Of a DNA stretch of 64,000 bases, positions 45,078-58,622 are shown piece by piece (the stretch's first letter is position 1; each line of letters begins with the position of its first letter). The position numbers and the translations under genes were made by a program. The notes beneath the pieces were generated by a model. That model searched no databases. It saw only the letters and a list, made by a program, of their open reading frames with translations, and was not told where the DNA came from. This stretch comes from an uncultured Pelagibacteraceae bacterium (GTDB taxonomy: Bacteria > Pseudomonadota > Alphaproteobacteria > Pelagibacterales > Pelagibacteraceae), in contig CACLSS010000001.1 in NCBI GenBank assembly GCA_902609645.1, forward strand, positions 62,001 to 126,000, given 5' to 3'.

Positions 45078-45446
45078 ATGGCTGATCTAAATAAAATTAT
45101 CGACGAATTATCAAAATTAACTGTAGTTGAAGCAGCGGAACTTTCCAAACAACTAGAAGAAAAATGGGGAGTAACAGCAGCGGCACCAGCGGCAGCAGCA
45201 CCAGCAGCTAGCGGAGCAGCCCCAGCTGAAGAAAAAAGCGAATTCACAATTTTTTTAAGTTCAGCAGGTGATAAAAAAATTAACGTTATTAAAGAAGTTA
45301 GAGCTCTAACAGGATTAGGATTAAAAGAAGCAAAAGATTTAGTAGAAGCAGCACCTAAAGAGGTTAAAAAAGGCGTAGCGAAAAAAGATGCCGAAGAAGC
45401 TAAGAAAAAGCTAGAAGCTGCTGGAGCTAAAGTAGAATTAAAATAA
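45078..45446 (+). CDS. rplL: 50S ribosomal protein L7/L12
   Basis: The protein of 122 residues has an N-terminal dimerisation domain, an Ala/Pro-rich hinge (about 40-58), and the C-terminal domain [20 protein letters not shown] that recruits translational GTPases. The start is ATG 45078 (MADLNKI); an ATG further up overlaps rplJ and adds residues foreign to L12. Confidence 0.97.
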   Translation: MADLNKIIDELSKLTVVEAAELSKQLEEKWGVTAAAPAAAAPAASGAAPAEEKSEFTIFLSSAGDKKINVIKEVRALTGLGLKEAKDLVEAAPKEVKKGVAKKDAEEAKKKLEAAGAKVELK

Positions 45447-45484
45447 TATCAGTACAATTTCGCAAGTACTAAATTAGTTATTGA

Positions 45485-48400
45485 ATGGAATTAACTTTTA
45501 CTCAAAAAAAAAGTATTAGAAAAAATTTTGGAAAATTAAAAGAAAGCCTATCAATACCTAATCTAATTGAAGTTCAGAAAAACTCCTACAAACAATTCAT
45601 AGAGTCTAAATCAGATATAGTAAAAGGGTCAACCCTAGACAAAGGATTAACAAAAGTTTTTAAAAGCATTTTCCCTATTAACGATAGTTCTGAAAAATCT
45701 TCTCTTGAATTCATTTCTTGTAGCTTAGACAAACCAAAATTTGATGTGAATGAATGTAGACAGCGAAGTCTTACTTATTCATCTGCATTAAAAGCAAACT
45801 TACGTTTAGTAGTTTATGAAATTGATCAAGAAAATAATACTAAACAGATATTATCAGCAAAAGAGCAAGAAGTTTTTATGGGCGATTTACCTTTAATGAC
45901 TTCAAGTGGAACATTTGTAGTTAATGGAGTCGAAAGAGTTGTTGTAAACCAAATGCACAGAAGTCCTGGCGTATTTTTTGATCATGATAAAGGTAAAACT
46001 CATAGTAGTGGGAAATTGTTGTTCAACTGCAGGATCATTCCAGGAAGAGGTTCTTGGTTAGATTTTGAATTTGATCCAAAAGATATTTTATATTTTAGAA
46101 TAGATAGAAAAAAGAAATTACCAATAACAACATTTTTATATGCAATGGGAATGAGCAGGCAAAATATTTTAGAACAGTTTTATACCTACGACTCTTATCA
46201 ATTTGATACAACAACTAAGACTTGGTCTACTGAATTTAAACCAGAAAAGTACAAAAGACCAATAAAATTATTATTTGATTTAATCGATAAAAAAAATAAT
46301 AAGAAAATATTAAAAAAAGGTGAAAAACTTAACTTTATTTTAGCCCAAAAGTTAAAAGAAAAAAATTTAGAAAAAATTATAGTATCTGAGGACGAAATAA
46401 TTGGAAAGTATACCAATGAAGATTTAAAAGATTCAGAAGGTAAATTAATAATTAATTCTGGATTCAATGTTACAAAAGAAGCTTTAGAGAAAATTGTATC
46501 TTCAAAAATTTCGAAACTAAAACTTGCAAATGTAGATGCAATTTTAAAAGGTCCATATATATTTGAAACAATTAAAATTGATAAAAATTTTGACAAACAA
46601 TCTGCATTAAACGATATCTATAAAGTTCTAAGACCAGGAGAACCTCCAACACCCGAAGTAGCGGAGGGAGTTTTTAAAAATTTATACTTTAGTAACGAAA
46701 GATATGATTTATCAGATGTTGGAAGAGTAAAACTTAACGCAAGACTTGATCTTAAAGAAGATGATAATTTAAGAATACTTACCCAAAAAGATATTATTTC
46801 TATAATACAGTTCATGTTAGATTTAAGAGATGGAAAAGGTGAAGTTGATGATATAGATCATTTAGGTAATAGGAGAGTTAGATCTGTGGGTGAATTAGTT
46901 GAAAATCAATTTAGAATTGGTTTGTTAAGAATGGAAAGAACAATAAGAGAAAAAATGTCAACTTTTTTAGAAATTGAGTCTGCACTGCCTCAAGGATTAA
47001 TTAATGCAAAACCTATTAGCACGTCTTTCAAAGATTTTTTTTCAACATCACAACTATCTCAGTTTATGGATCAAACTAATCCATTGTCAGAAATTACACA
47101 CAAAAGAAGAGTCTCTGCATTAGGTCCAGGCGGGTTAACTAGAGAAAGAGCGGGTTTTGAGGTAAGAGATGTTCACCCAACCCATTACGGAAGAATTTGT
47201 CCAATAGAAACGCCAGAGGGACCAAATATTGGATTGATAAATAGTTTGGCAACTTATTCAAAAGTAAATAAATATGGTTTTATAGAAAGCCCATACAAGA
47301 AAGTACAAAGTGGAAAGATTTTAGATAAAATTGAATATTTGTCAGCAATTGAGGAAGAAAAATTTACAATTGCCCAGGCCAATTCTCCTGTTGGTTCGGA
47401 TGGAAGTTTTATTGAAGAATTAGTGTCTTGTAGAAAAGGATTAAATTTTGTTTTATCAAGAAGAGAAAATATTGACTATATCGACGTATCTCCAAAACAA
47501 TTAGTTTCAGTTGCGGCATCTTTGATACCATTCTTGGAGAATGATGATGCAAATAGAGCGTTAATGGGATCTAATATGATGAGACAGGCTGTGCCGTTGC
47601 TAAAACCAGAGTCGCCACTAGTTGGCACAGGCATCGAGGGAGATGTAGCTTTAGATTCAGGTGTAACCATAGTTGCTAAGCGTAATGGTGTAGTAGACAA
47701 AATAGATGGAAAAAGAATTGTAGTCAAAGCAACAGAAGAAAAAGATTTATCCAAATCTGGAGTTGACATCTATAATTTAATGAAATTTCAAAGATCAAAT
47801 CAGAACACCTGTATAAACCAAAAGCCTTTAGTGAAATGGGGAGATGTGATTAAAAAAGGAGATATAATTGCCGATGGGCCAGCAACTAAATTAGGTGAGT
47901 TAGCCTTAGGTAAAAACGTTACAGTAGCATTTATGCCTTGGCAGGGTTATAATTTTGAAGACTCTATTCTTATATCTGAGAGATGTGTAACAGATGATGT
48001 ATTTACCTCTATTCATATTGAGGAGTATGAATTAATGGCGCGCGATACAAAATTGGGCACAGAGGAAATAACTAGAGACATTCCTAATGTAAGTGAGGAA
48101 AGCTTAAAAAATCTTGATGAGTCAGGTATTGTATATGTTGGTGCTGAAGTTAAACAGGCAGATATTCTTGTTGGAAAAGTAACTCCTAAAGGAGAAACGG
48201 CCTCTAGTCCTGAGGAAAAATTATTGAGATCAATATTTGGTGAAAAAGCTACCGATGTAAGAGACACCTCTTTAAAATTACCTCCAGGAAGTTCTGGTGT
48301 TGTTGTTGATGTTAGAGTTTTTAATAGGCACGGTATTGAAAAGGATGAAAGAGCAATAGCAATAGAAAGATATGAAATTGAAGCTGTTCAAGAAGATAAG

Positions 48401-49582
48401 CAAGTTGAGGAAGAGATTTTAGTAAGAAATATTAAACTAAGATTGAACGAAATCTTAAAGAAAGAACCAATAGAAAAAAGTTTTAAAGCTTTGAAATCCG
48501 GAGACACGTTAACCAACGACATTTTAAGTTCTCTTGATATAAAAGATTATTGGAAAATCAAGTTTAAAAATGAAAGCATAAATAGCAAAGTATCACAATT
48601 AAAAGAACAATTTGATAAAGCGCAAGAAGATATAAAACTAAGATTTGAAGATAAAGTTCTTAAAATTAGACAAGGAGACGATCTTCTACCAACAGTTATG
48701 AAAGTGGTTAAAGTTTTTGTTGCTGTAAAAAGGAGATTAATGCCAGGAGATAAAATGGCTGGAAGACACGGAAACAAAGGTGTTATAAGTAAAATAGTAC
48801 CAGTTGAGGACATGCCTTACATGGAAAGTGGTAAGCCAGTTGATATAGTTTTAAATCCACTAGGAGTACCAAGCCGAATGAACGTTGGGCAAATATTAGA
48901 AACTCACCTTGGGTGGTCATGCTCTGAGCTCGGTGAAAAAGTAAAAAATTTGTATAATAATTTTAAAAAAACAAATGATAATAAAGATTTGAAGAATACT
49001 TTAGGCCAAATATATGGAGAAAAAAGGTTAAGTGATATTGTAAATAATTTAGATGAAAGACAATTTAAAGAATTATGTTCAAATTTGTCAAATGGAGTTC
49101 CTATAGCAACACCAGTTTTTGATGGAGCAACAACTGAGGATATTACTAAAATGTTAGACTTAGCTAAGTTGCCAAATGCAGGCCAAACAAATTTGTGGGA
49201 TGGTAGAACAGGAACAAAATTTGATAGACCAATAACTGTGGGCATAATATATATGCTTAAACTTCACCATTTGGTTGAAGACAAAATTCATGCTAGATCA
49301 ACAGGTCCTTATAGTTTAGTAACTCAACAACCATTAGGTGGTAGGGCTCAACTAGGTGGACAAAGATTTGGTGAAATGGAAGTTTGGGCATTAGAAGCTT
49401 ATGGCGCATCGTATACTTTGCAAGAAATTTTAACTGTTAAATCTGACGACGTTGCGGGAAGAACCAAAGTTTATGAGACAATAGTTAAGGGTGATGATAA
49501 TTTTGAGTCAGGTGTACCAGAGTCCTTTAACGTTTTAATTAAAGAAATAAGAGCTTTAGGATTAAACATAGAATTGAATTAA
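45485..49582 (+). CDS. rpoB: DNA-directed RNA polymerase subunit beta
   Basis: The 1365-residue beta subunit of RNA polymerase is full length. Landmarks include the rifampicin-region sequence [25 protein letters not shown] (split here as [10 protein letters not shown] and [15 protein letters not shown]), [32 protein letters not shown] and the C-terminal [18 protein letters not shown]. Nothing at the rifampicin region departs from a sensitive sequence by eye. It lies 38 bases after rplL and 8 before rpoC. Confidence 0.99.
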   Translation: MELTFTQKKSIRKNFGKLKESLSIPNLIEVQKNSYKQFIESKSDIVKGSTLDKGLTKVFKSIFPINDSSEKSSLEFISCSLDKPKFDVNECRQRSLTYSSALKANLRLVVYEIDQENNTKQILSAKEQEVFMGDLPLMTSSGTFVVNGVERVVVNQMHRSPGVFFDHDKGKTHSSGKLLFNCRIIPGRGSWLDFEFDPKDILYFRIDRKKKLPITTFLYAMGMSRQNILEQFYTYDSYQFDTTTKTWSTEFKPEKYKRPIKLLFDLIDKKNNKKILKKGEKLNFILAQKLKEKNLEKIIVSEDEIIGKYTNEDLKDSEGKLIINSGFNVTKEALEKIVSSKISKLKLANVDAILKGPYIFETIKIDKNFDKQSALNDIYKVLRPGEPPTPEVAEGVFKNLYFSNERYDLSDVGRVKLNARLDLKEDDNLRILTQKDIISIIQFMLDLRDGKGEVDDIDHLGNRRVRSVGELVENQFRIGLLRMERTIREKMSTFLEIESALPQGLINAKPISTSFKDFFSTSQLSQFMDQTNPLSEITHKRRVSALGPGGLTRERAGFEVRDVHPTHYGRICPIETPEGPNIGLINSLATYSKVNKYGFIESPYKKVQSGKILDKIEYLSAIEEEKFTIAQANSPVGSDGSFIEELVSCRKGLNFVLSRRENIDYIDVSPKQLVSVAASLIPFLENDDANRALMGSNMMRQAVPLLKPESPLVGTGIEGDVALDSGVTIVAKRNGVVDKIDGKRIVVKATEEKDLSKSGVDIYNLMKFQRSNQNTCINQKPLVKWGDVIKKGDIIADGPATKLGELALGKNVTVAFMPWQGYNFEDSILISERCVTDDVFTSIHIEEYELMARDTKLGTEEITRDIPNVSEESLKNLDESGIVYVGAEVKQADILVGKVTPKGETASSPEEKLLRSIFGEKATDVRDTSLKLPPGSSGVVVDVRVFNRHGIEKDERAIAIERYEIEAVQEDKQVEEEILVRNIKLRLNEILKKEPIEKSFKALKSGDTLTNDILSSLDIKDYWKIKFKNESINSKVSQLKEQFDKAQEDIKLRFEDKVLKIRQGDDLLPTVMKVVKVFVAVKRRLMPGDKMAGRHGNKGVISKIVPVEDMPYMESGKPVDIVLNPLGVPSRMNVGQILETHLGWSCSELGEKVKNLYNNFKKTNDNKDLKNTLGQIYGEKRLSDIVNNLDERQFKELCSNLSNGVPIATPVFDGATTEDITKMLDLAKLPNAGQTNLWDGRTGTKFDRPITVGIIYMLKLHHLVEDKIHARSTGPYSLVTQQPLGGRAQLGGQRFGEMEVWALEAYGASYTLQEILTVKSDDVAGRTKVYETIVKGDDNFESGVPESFNVLIKEIRALGLNIELN

Positions 49583-49590
49583 AATTTAAA

Positions 49591-52500
49591 ATGAGAAAAG
49601 ATTTATCAAAAGATACAAGAAAAAGCATTGCAGAAAAGAATTTTAATCATATTAAAATTACTTTAGCTAGCCCAGAAAAAATAAAATCGTGGTCATTTGG
49701 TGAAATTAAAAAACCAGAGACTATAAATTACAGAACTTTCAAACCTGAAAAAGACGGATTATTTTGTGCAAGAATTTTTGGACCAATCAAAGACTACGAA
49801 TGTCTTTGTGGAAAATACAAAAGAATGAAATTTAGAGGTATAATTTGCGAAAAGTGTGGAGTAGAAGTAACAAAATCTAATGTGAGACGTGAAAGAATGG
49901 GACACATAGATCTTGCATGTCCTGTAGCACACATTTGGTTTTTAAAGTCATTACCAAGTAGAATTTCTCTCGCTATAGATATGAAGCTCAAAGAAGTAGA
50001 AAAGATATTATATTTTGAGAGCTTTATAGTTATCGAACCTGGCTTGACTGAATTAAAAAAAGGCCAACTTCTTACAGAGGATGAATATATAAAAGCTCAG
50101 GAAAAGTATGGAGAAGACGGATTCACAGCTGGTATTGGTGCTGAAGCTGTAAGAGAAATATTATTAGCTATTGATCTAGCCTCTGAGAGAAAAAAGCTTA
50201 GAGAGTCTTTAAAGACCATAAAATCAAAAGTTACTGAGGAAAGGACTTTAAAAAGATTAAAACTCATCGAGTCATTTATAGACTCAGGAAATAAACCAGA
50301 GTGGATGATTTTAACCACTGTTCCAGTAATACCACCTGAACTTCGACCATTAGTTCCATTAGATGGAGGTAGATTTGCTACATCAGATTTAAATGATTTA
50401 TATAGAAGAGTAATTAATAGAAATAATAGACTTAAAAGACTTTTAGATTTGAAAGCTCCAGACATAATAGTCAGAAATGAGAAAAGAATGTTACAAGAGT
50501 CGGTTGATGCTTTATTTGATAACGGACGAAGAGGCAGAGTAATTACAGGAACCGGCAAAAGACCCTTAAAATCTTTAGCAGAAATGTTAAAAGGAAAGCA
50601 AGGTAGATTTAGACAAAATCTTTTAGGTAAACGAGTAGATTATTCTGGAAGATCTGTAATTGTTGTTGGACCAGAACTTAAATTACATCAATGTGGTTTA
50701 CCCAAAAAGATGGCGTTGGAATTATTTAAACCATTTTTATATGCAAGACTAGATAAACTAGGATTTGCAACAACCATTAAACAAGCAAAAAGGATGGTTG
50801 AAAAACAAAAAAGTGAAGTCTGGGATGCTCTTGAACATATAATAAGAGAACACCCAGTTATATTAAATAGGGCACCAACATTACACAGATTGGGTGTTCA
50901 AGCTTTTGAGGCAAAATTAATAGAGGGAAATGCAATTGAATTACATCCTCTAGTCTGTGCCGCTTTCAATGCAGATTTTGATGGAGACCAAATGGCCGTA
51001 CATGTACCATTGAGTTTAGAAGCACAAATCGAAGCACGTGTCCTTATGATGTCAACAAACAATATTTTAAGTCCGTCGAACGGTAAGCCAATAATTGTAC
51101 CGAGCCAAGATATTGTGCTTGGGATATATTATTTGTCTCAACATAAAGAGGATTCAAATACCAAACCAGTTGGTATCTTCTCTGATGTAGATGAGATTGA
51201 GAACGCCATTGAAAGAAAAGATATTAGTGTTCACTCCAAGATAGTTTCGATTTTTAATACAGTAGATAAAGACGGAAACAAAATTTCAGAGAAATATACA
51301 AGTACTGCCGGACGTTTCCTATTATCTAAAACCTTACCTAAAAATCATAGAATTAAATTTGAACTCGTAAACAAATTATTAACGAAAAAAGCAGTTTCTG
51401 AGGTAATTGACACTGTGTACAGATACTGCGGTCAAAAAGAAACAGTGATTTTTTGTGATCGAATAAAAGATTTAGGATTTAAACATGCTTTTAAAGCAGG
51501 GATTTCATTTGGAAAAAATGATTTGATTATTCCAAAAACTAAGGAAAAGTTGGTTAGTCAAACTAAAAAACAAATAGAAGATTATGAAAAACAATATCAA
51601 GATGGGCTTATTACCAGGGGAGAAAAATACAATAAAGTAGTAGATATTTGGTCTAAATGCACAGACTCAGTTGCCAATGAAATGATGAAAGAAATTTCAT
51701 CAGCTGAAAAAATTTATCCAGACGGTAGAATTGAAACTAATTCAGTTTTCATGATGGCTGATTCTGGTGCTCGAGGATCACCAGCACAGATGAAACAATT
51801 GGCTGGTATGAGAGGACTTATAGCTAAACCATCTGGTGAAATTATTGAAACCCCAATAATTTCAAACTTTAAAGAGGGATTAACAGTATTAGAATATTTT
51901 AATTCTACCCACGGAGCTAGAAAAGGTTTAGCTGATACTGCATTAAAGACTGCTAATTCAGGTTATTTAACAAGAAGACTTTGTGATGTGGCCCAAGATA
52001 TTCAAATAACTAAAAAAGAATGTGATTGCAATAATAGATCATCAATAAAACTATCTGAAATTATTGAAGGTGGTAACGTTTTAGTAAGTTTATCTGAAAG
52101 AGTTTTAGGCAGAGTCGCTGCCGAAGATGTTAAAAATCCATTAACTGGAGAATTGATTATTAAGAAAAAACAAATGATTGATGAAAACATTTGTGAAAAA
52201 ATAGATTCTGCCGGGGTTAAATCTATCAATGTATTTTCAGTAATCACTTGCGGATCAAAAAAAGGTGTTTGTGCAATGTCTTATGGTAGAGATTTATCGA
52301 GAGGAAAATTAGTAAGTGTTGGTGAAGCTATAGGTATGATAGCTGCCCAATCAATCGGTGAGCCAGGAACTCAGTTGACAATGAGAACATTTCACGTAGG
52401 AGGTACAGCACAAATAAAAGAGGACTCTTCTGTTGTATCTGTAAATTCAGGTGTTTTAAAAGTAAGCAACAAAAATTTATTAGAAGACTCAAAAAATAAT

Positions 52501-53790
52501 ATAATTGTTATGGGTAGAAATACGCAACTTTCTTTAGAAGATGATAACGGAAGACAACTTGCTTTTTATAAGGTTCCTTATGGTTCAAAATTATTTTTTA
52601 AAAACGGTGAAAAAGTACAAAAAGGAAAAAAAATATGTGAATGGGACCCATACACTTTACCTGTAATAGCAGAAACAAATGGTATTGTTAACTACATGGA
52701 TTTGGTAGATGGTGTTTCACTTGCAGAAACACTTGATGATGCCACAGGTATATCTTCAAAATCAGTTGTAGATTGGAGATCGCAATCTAAAAATACTGAT
52801 TTAAAACCAAGAATAACATTAAGAAATTCCGAAGGGGAAGTTATAAAAAAAGCAGATGGTAATGAAGCAAGATATTATTTAGTACCAGATTCAATTCTTT
52901 CTGTACAAGATGGACAAAAAATATCAGCCGGTGATGTTTTAGCAAGATTACCCAAAGAAACTTCAAAAACAAAGGATATAACAGGTGGTCTTCCAAGAGT
53001 CGCAGAACTATTTGAAGCAAGAAGACCAAAGGATAGTGCCATAATAGCAGAAAGCGATGGAACAATTCAATTTGGTAAAGAAGTTAGAGGGAAACAAAAA
53101 ATTTCAATCGTTACAGATAAAGGGGAGTCGTCTAATTACTTAATACCAAAAGGAAAACATACAAATTTTAATCAGGGAGAAAAAATAAAAAAAGGTGAAT
53201 ATTTATTAGATGGAGCACCTGCGCCTCATGATATTTTAAGGATTTTGGGGGTAGAAGCTTTAACAGAATATTTTGTAACAGAAGTACAGGAAGTTTACAG
53301 AATGCAAGGAGTTGTAATAAACGATAAACATATTGAAACAATAGTAAGACAGATGCTTAAAAAAGTTGAAATTAAAGAATCAGGGGACTCTGATTATTTA
53401 AACGGTGAACTTGTTGATAGAATTGATTTGAACAACGCAAATGAGGAATTAAAAAAACAAAACAAAAAACCTGCATCTGGAGAAAGAGTTTTATTAGGAA
53501 TAACTAAAGCATCACTACAAACAAACTCGTTTATATCTGCAGCTTCTTTCCAAGAAACCACAAGAGTATTAACCGACTCTGCTATAAAAGGAAAAATAGA
53601 TACATTAGAGGGTCTCAAAGAAAATGTGATTGTTGGTAGACTTATTCCTGCTGGCACAGGTCTAACAAAAAATATTTTAGACAAACAAGCAAAAGAGGAA
53701 GATAAAATAAGAATTGCAGAATTAAAAAAACAAGAACTCGCAAAACAAGAGACAGAGAAAACTCAAAAAACAGAAATTAACACAGAATAA
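49591..53790 (+). CDS. rpoC: DNA-directed RNA polymerase subunit beta'
   Basis: The 1399-residue beta' subunit has the catalytic [16 protein letters not shown] loop, an N-terminal zinc site (CLCGKYKRM...CEKCG) and the trigger-loop/bridge-helix region. The second zinc site shows C813, C887 and C894, but the fourth ligand is Ser (S897, GVCAMSYG in place of GVCxxCYG). An additional Cys (C811) is two residues before C813. A Lys/Glu/Gln-rich tail ends the protein. It is followed by a 178-base non-coding stretch before rpsL. Confidence 0.99.
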   Translation: MRKDLSKDTRKSIAEKNFNHIKITLASPEKIKSWSFGEIKKPETINYRTFKPEKDGLFCARIFGPIKDYECLCGKYKRMKFRGIICEKCGVEVTKSNVRRERMGHIDLACPVAHIWFLKSLPSRISLAIDMKLKEVEKILYFESFIVIEPGLTELKKGQLLTEDEYIKAQEKYGEDGFTAGIGAEAVREILLAIDLASERKKLRESLKTIKSKVTEERTLKRLKLIESFIDSGNKPEWMILTTVPVIPPELRPLVPLDGGRFATSDLNDLYRRVINRNNRLKRLLDLKAPDIIVRNEKRMLQESVDALFDNGRRGRVITGTGKRPLKSLAEMLKGKQGRFRQNLLGKRVDYSGRSVIVVGPELKLHQCGLPKKMALELFKPFLYARLDKLGFATTIKQAKRMVEKQKSEVWDALEHIIREHPVILNRAPTLHRLGVQAFEAKLIEGNAIELHPLVCAAFNADFDGDQMAVHVPLSLEAQIEARVLMMSTNNILSPSNGKPIIVPSQDIVLGIYYLSQHKEDSNTKPVGIFSDVDEIENAIERKDISVHSKIVSIFNTVDKDGNKISEKYTSTAGRFLLSKTLPKNHRIKFELVNKLLTKKAVSEVIDTVYRYCGQKETVIFCDRIKDLGFKHAFKAGISFGKNDLIIPKTKEKLVSQTKKQIEDYEKQYQDGLITRGEKYNKVVDIWSKCTDSVANEMMKEISSAEKIYPDGRIETNSVFMMADSGARGSPAQMKQLAGMRGLIAKPSGEIIETPIISNFKEGLTVLEYFNSTHGARKGLADTALKTANSGYLTRRLCDVAQDIQITKKECDCNNRSSIKLSEIIEGGNVLVSLSERVLGRVAAEDVKNPLTGELIIKKKQMIDENICEKIDSAGVKSINVFSVITCGSKKGVCAMSYGRDLSRGKLVSVGEAIGMIAAQSIGEPGTQLTMRTFHVGGTAQIKEDSSVVSVNSGVLKVSNKNLLEDSKNNIIVMGRNTQLSLEDDNGRQLAFYKVPYGSKLFFKNGEKVQKGKKICEWDPYTLPVIAETNGIVNYMDLVDGVSLAETLDDATGISSKSVVDWRSQSKNTDLKPRITLRNSEGEVIKKADGNEARYYLVPDSILSVQDGQKISAGDVLARLPKETSKTKDITGGLPRVAELFEARRPKDSAIIAESDGTIQFGKEVRGKQKISIVTDKGESSNYLIPKGKHTNFNQGEKIKKGEYLLDGAPAPHDILRILGVEALTEYFVTEVQEVYRMQGVVINDKHIETIVRQMLKKVEIKESGDSDYLNGELVDRIDLNNANEELKKQNKKPASGERVLLGITKASLQTNSFISAASFQETTRVLTDSAIKGKIDTLEGLKENVIVGRLIPAGTGLTKNILDKQAKEEDKIRIAELKKQELAKQETEKTQKTEINTE

Positions 53791-53968
53791 CGCAAGTATT
53801 TAAGGGGTTTTTTTACTTATTAAACGTTGACTTTTTAGTCTTCAATGTTAGTTTAGCGCAATTTTGATGGTTAAAAGTAAGGTAACATTGACCTTAAACA
53901 ATAACTAAAAAAAAGAAAGAAACCCAAGTCTATCTTTACTTTTATCTATCTAAAACTTTTTAAAAATT
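53791..53968 (+). promoter_or_regulatory. rpoC-rpsL intergenic leader with alternative pairing
   Basis: This is the longest non-coding gap in the ribosomal cluster. The segment tcaatgtta (53842-53850) can pair with aacgttga upstream (53823-53830, 8 bp with one G-U) or with taacattga downstream (53883-53891, 9 perfect bp). The two pairings exclude each other. No convincing promoter pair or T-tailed terminator is seen. Confidence 0.3.
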
Positions 53969-54340
53969 ATGCCAACTATTAATCAGTTGATGAGAAAACC
54001 CAGAGTTAAGCCTTTAGCTAGAAATAAAGTTCCAGCTTTAGAAAAACAACCTCTTAAAAGAGCTGTTTGTATTAAGGTTTATACAACAACACCAAAAAAA
54101 CCAAATTCAGCTTTAAGAAAAGTTGCAAGAGTAAGATTGTCAAATGGCTATGAAGTAACAGCTTATATACCTGGAGAAGGACATAATTTGCAAGAACACT
54201 CAGTAGTTCTTATTAGAGGAGGAAGAGTCAAAGATCTACCTGGTGTAAGGTATCATATTCTAAGAGGAAATCTCGATGCACAAGGCGTCACAGCTCGTAA
54301 AAAAAGACGTTCTCTATATGGAGCAAAAAAACCCAAATAA
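53969..54340 (+). CDS. rpsL: 30S ribosomal protein S12
   Basis: The 123-residue S12 at the decoding centre shows [12 protein letters not shown] at the start, [18 protein letters not shown], and [14 protein letters not shown] near the conserved aspartate. It opens the rpsL-rpsG-fusA (str) set, with a 9-base gap to rpsG. Confidence 0.99.
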   Translation: MPTINQLMRKPRVKPLARNKVPALEKQPLKRAVCIKVYTTTPKKPNSALRKVARVRLSNGYEVTAYIPGEGHNLQEHSVVLIRGGRVKDLPGVRYHILRGNLDAQGVTARKKRRSLYGAKKPK

Positions 54341-54343
54341 TAA

Positions 54344-54820
<477 letters not shown>

Positions 54821-54824
54821 TATT

Positions 54825-56900
54825 ATGGCTCGATCACATACATTAGAAAAATATCGTAACATTGGAATTATGGCTCACATAGATGCCGGTAAAACTACTA
54901 CGACAGAAAGAATTTTATATTATACTGGTAAAAGTCATAAAATCGGTGAGGTTCACGATGGTGCCGCTACTATGGATTGGATGGAGCAAGAACAAGAAAG
55001 AGGTATAACAATTACTTCTGCAGCAACAACTTGTTTTTGGAGAGAACACAGAATTAATATTATCGATACACCTGGCCATGTAGATTTTACGATAGAAGTT
55101 GAAAGATCGCTAAAAGTTTTGGATGGAGCGGTTGCAGTGTTTGATGGTGTTGCTGGTGTTGAACCTCAATCCGAAACAGTCTGGCGTCAAGCTGATAAAT
55201 ACAAAGTACCAAGAATCTGTTTTGTAAATAAGCTAGATAGAACCGGAGCAGACTTTTTCAATTGTGTTCAAATGATCAAAGATAGACTTGGTGCTAAACC
55301 TCTTGTTATGCAAATTCCTGTTGGAATTGAGTCTTCATTAAAAGGTGTAGTTGATTTAATTAAAATGAAAGCCGTAATTTGGAAAGATGAAAAACTTGGT
55401 GCTGAGTTCGAATATGTAGACATACCTGCAGACTTAAGGGAACAAGCAGACAAATATCGAAAAGATTTAGTAGAGACAGCTGTAGAACAAGATGAAAAAT
55501 TAATGGATGATTATTTAAATGGTAAAGAAATATCTGAAAAAGATATAACAGCTTGCGTTAGAAAAGGGTGCCTGAAATTTGATTTTGTACCAGTAATTAC
55601 TGGTTCAGCATTTAAAAACAAAGGTGTGCAACCCTTACTTGATGCCGTAATTGATTTTCTACCCAGCCCCAAGGATATTAACTCAATCAAAGGCACTAAA
55701 CCAAACTCTAAAGATGAAATTGAGAGAAAATTTGATGACAAAGAGCCCTTTTCAGCTTTAGCTTTTAAAGTAGCCAACGACCCTTTTGTTGGATCTCTAA
55801 CATTTATAAGAATTTATTCAGGGACTTTAAAATCAGGAACAGGAATTTATAACACATCAAGAGACAAAGAAGAAAGAGTTGGTAGAATGTTATTAATGCA
55901 TGCTAATAGCAGAGAAGATGTAAAAGAGGCTAACGCAGGAGATATAGTTGCTCTAGCAGGCTTAAAATATACGATAACAGGACATACGTTATCGGATGAG
56001 GATAATCCGGTGGTCTTAGAGCCCATGGAGTTTCCAGATCCAGTCATAGAGATTGCGGTTGAACCTAAGACGAAGGGTGACCAAGAGAAAATGGGTGAGG
56101 CCCTTGGAAGGTTAGCTAAAGAAGATCCGTCATTCAGAGTTTCTTCTGATGAAGAGTCTGGTCAAACAATTATTAAAGGTATGGGGGAGCTACATTTAGA
56201 TATTATTGTAGATAGAATGAAAAGAGAGTTTAAAGTAGAAGCAAATATTGGTGCTCCACAGGTTGCTTACAGGGAAACTATTCTGAAACCAGTATCTAGC
56301 GTCTATATTCACAAAAAACAAAGTGGAGGCGCCGGTCAATTTGCAAAAGTTGAACTTAATGTTGAACCTTTAGAACCTGGAAAAGGAAGAGAAGTAGAAA
56401 ATAAAATTAAAGGTGGGGCAATACCAAAAGAATTTATACCAGGTGTCGAAAAGGGAATTGAAAGTGTTGCTGATAATGGAATATTAGCAGGATTTCCTTT
56501 AATAGATTACAAAGTAACAATTATAGATGGTTTACACCATGATGTTGACTCTAGTGTTTTAGCATTTGAAATAGCATCCAGGTATTGTTTCAAAGAGGCT
56601 TGTACTAAAGCAACTTTAAAATTATTAGAACCTATGATGCGGGTAGAAGTAATCACACCCGAAGATTATATGGGTGATGTGATTGGTGATCTAAACAGTA
56701 GAAGAGGACAAGTATCAACTACAGAAACAAGAGGAAATGCAACAGTAATAAGTGCAATGGTTCCTTTAGCAAACATGTTTGGTTACATAAATAATTTGAG
56801 ATCGATGTCTCAAGGTAGAGCACAATACTCAATGTTTTTTGATCACTACGCGAAAGTTCCTCAAAATGTACAAGATGAAGTAACAAAAAAAATGGCTTAA
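54825..56900 (+). CDS. fusA: Elongation factor G
   Basis: The EF-G protein of 691 residues translocates tRNAs and mRNA. G1 [15 protein letters not shown]2 [10 protein letters not shown]3 DTPGHVDFT and G4 [10 protein letters not shown] are visible, and domain IV has the GGAGQFAKV stretch. The start is ATG 54825 ([10 protein letters not shown]); an upstream ATG within rpsG adds an unrelated peptide. rpsJ follows 1 base after the stop, with no tuf gene between. Confidence 0.98.
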   Translation: MARSHTLEKYRNIGIMAHIDAGKTTTTERILYYTGKSHKIGEVHDGAATMDWMEQEQERGITITSAATTCFWREHRINIIDTPGHVDFTIEVERSLKVLDGAVAVFDGVAGVEPQSETVWRQADKYKVPRICFVNKLDRTGADFFNCVQMIKDRLGAKPLVMQIPVGIESSLKGVVDLIKMKAVIWKDEKLGAEFEYVDIPADLREQADKYRKDLVETAVEQDEKLMDDYLNGKEISEKDITACVRKGCLKFDFVPVITGSAFKNKGVQPLLDAVIDFLPSPKDINSIKGTKPNSKDEIERKFDDKEPFSALAFKVANDPFVGSLTFIRIYSGTLKSGTGIYNTSRDKEERVGRMLLMHANSREDVKEANAGDIVALAGLKYTITGHTLSDEDNPVVLEPMEFPDPVIEIAVEPKTKGDQEKMGEALGRLAKEDPSFRVSSDEESGQTIIKGMGELHLDIIVDRMKREFKVEANIGAPQVAYRETILKPVSSVYIHKKQSGGAGQFAKVELNVEPLEPGKGREVENKIKGGAIPKEFIPGVEKGIESVADNGILAGFPLIDYKVTIIDGLHHDVDSSVLAFEIASRYCFKEACTKATLKLLEPMMRVEVITPEDYMGDVIGDLNSRRGQVSTTETRGNATVISAMVPLANMFGYINNLRSMSQGRAQYSMFFDHYAKVPQNVQDEVTKKMA

Positions 56901-56901
56901 A

Positions 56902-57210
56902 ATGGAAAATCAAAATATTAGAATACATCTTAGAGCTTACGATAATAAAATCCTTGATTTATCTACAGAGGAAATAGTTAATACAGCTAAAAGAACCGGG
57001 GCCCAAGTAAAAGGACCTATACCTTTGCCAACTAAAATTGAAAGATTTACAGTTTTGAGATCACCACACATTGATAAAAAAAGTAGAGAACAATTTGAAA
57101 CAAGAACTCACAAGAGGTTAATAGACATTGTTGAACCAACACCACAAACAGTCGAAGCTCTAATGAAATTAGATCTGGCATCTGGAGTAGATATAGAAAT
57201 TAAAATTTAA
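56902..57210 (+). CDS. rpsJ: 30S ribosomal protein S10
   Basis: The 102-residue S10, also the NusE partner of NusG, contains [14 protein letters not shown] and the loop [28 protein letters not shown] segment. It begins the S10 series. The gap to fusA is one base, so the str and S10 sets are joined. Confidence 0.99.
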   Translation: MENQNIRIHLRAYDNKILDLSTEEIVNTAKRTGAQVKGPIPLPTKIERFTVLRSPHIDKKSREQFETRTHKRLIDIVEPTPQTVEALMKLDLASGVDIEIKI

Positions 57211-57212
57211 AA

Positions 57213-57983
57213 ATGACTTTAGGTTTAGTAGGAAAAAAAATGGGAATGACACGAGAGTTTTTTAACTCAGGTATTTCTGTACCTGTAACAGTAGTAAAGG
57301 TTGAAAAAGGAAGAATTATTGACGTATATACAAAGGAAAAAAACGGTTATTCAGCAATTAAATTAGGCTTTATTAAAAAGAAAAATTCAAAGCTTACTAA
57401 TCAAATGAAAGGTTTTTTTGCAAAAAAAAATACAGAACCTAAAAAAATAATTAAAGAATACAGGGTTGAAAAAACAGATGAATACAAAACAGGAAGTGAA
57501 ATTGGCTTAGAAATTTTAAAGGATGTTAAGTTTATTGATGTTAGATCGCAAACAATAGGAAAAGGATTTGCTGGTGTAATGAAAAAATATAATTTTGGAG
57601 GTTTAAGAGCCAGTCACGGTGTTTCTGTTTCTCATAGATCACATGGGTCAACCGGTCAAAATCAGGATCCTGGAAAAGTCTTTAAAGGAAAGAAAATGGC
57701 TGGTCACATGGGATCTAAATTTAGAACTATATTAAATCTTGAAGTAATTAAATCTGATTTTGAAAATGGTCTTATTTATATAAAGGGATCGATTCCTGGT
57801 TCTAAAAATACAACAGTTTTTTTAAGAAAATCAAAAAAAACTTTTAATAGAAAAACAAGTTTGGAAAAATTTGCAGTAGACGCCCAAGTAGCAAAACCTA
57901 CAGGCAAAAAAGAGACTAAAAAAGAAGACGCTCCAAAGAAATCTGATAATCAAACAAAAAAAGCTGAACCAAAAAAGAAATAA
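57213..57983 (+). CDS. rplC: 50S ribosomal protein L3
   Basis: L3 lines the peptidyl-transferase region. LGLVGKKMGMTREF, GKGFAGVMKKYNFGG and SHRSHGSTGQNQDPGK are typical. At 256 residues it is longer than usual (about 210) because of a Lys-rich tail (from about residue 225, KETKKEDAPKK onward), presumably flexible. Confidence 0.97.
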   Translation: MTLGLVGKKMGMTREFFNSGISVPVTVVKVEKGRIIDVYTKEKNGYSAIKLGFIKKKNSKLTNQMKGFFAKKNTEPKKIIKEYRVEKTDEYKTGSEIGLEILKDVKFIDVRSQTIGKGFAGVMKKYNFGGLRASHGVSVSHRSHGSTGQNQDPGKVFKGKKMAGHMGSKFRTILNLEVIKSDFENGLIYIKGSIPGSKNTTVFLRKSKKTFNRKTSLEKFAVDAQVAKPTGKKETKKEDAPKKSDNQTKKAEPKKK

Positions 57984-57986
57984 TTT

Positions 57987-58622
57987 ATGAATTTAAAAGT
58001 TTTAAATATTGATGGTATCAAAAGCAAAGACATCAATGTATCTGATAAACTCACGGGTCTAAAAGTAAATAATAGACTTTTAAAATATGTGATTGACTGG
58101 CAACTTAACCATTCAAAAAAACGTGTTGCAAAAACCAAACAAAGAAATGAGGTTGTGGGCTCTACAAAGAAGATTTATGCCCAAAAAGGTACTGGTGGTG
58201 CTAGACATGCTTCAAGAAAAGCTCCTTTATTTGTTGGAGGTGGAGTAGCTCATGGACCAAAAGGTGACAATTATAAAATTAAAAAGATTAATAAAAAAAT
58301 TAGAAAGATAGCGTTAGCACAAACAATATCAAAGAAAAAAAATAATAATGAACTTTTTATTTTTGACGATGTAAAAAAGGAAATTAAAAAAACGAAAATA
58401 TTTTATTCATTTTTGAATAAAAATAAAATTGATAATGTGCTAATTGTTTCCGATAAAATTACCGAGAAAAATATTGTTAAATCTGTAAGAAATTTACCAA
58501 ATGTTAAGTTAGTAAGCGAGTTAGGAACAAACGTTTACGATCTAGTAAAATACAAAAACGTCTTATTTACCACAAGTTCTATTAAAAATATTCAAGACAG
58601 GTTAACAAATGAAAAAAATTAA
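57987..58622 (+). CDS. rplD: 50S ribosomal protein L4
   Basis: The 211-residue L4 lines the exit tunnel; the loop with KQRNEVVGSTKKIYAQKGTGGARH is characteristic (only the central part is decisive). The end overlaps rplW by 14 bases. An extraribosomal role in repressing the S10 operon is known in enterics; no leader for it is visible here. Confidence 0.97.
   Translation: MNLKVLNIDGIKSKDINVSDKLTGLKVNNRLLKYVIDWQLNHSKKRVAKTKQRNEVVGSTKKIYAQKGTGGARHASRKAPLFVGGGVAHGPKGDNYKIKKINKKIRKIALAQTISKKKNNNELFIFDDVKKEIKKTKIFYSFLNKNKIDNVLIVSDKITEKNIVKSVRNLPNVKLVSELGTNVYDLVKYKNVLFTTSSIKNIQDRLTNEKN

Noticed and set aside
50097..50558. Minus-strand open frame of 153 codons inside rpoC
   Set aside because: It lies opposite conserved RpoC sequence with no independent support; a shadow.
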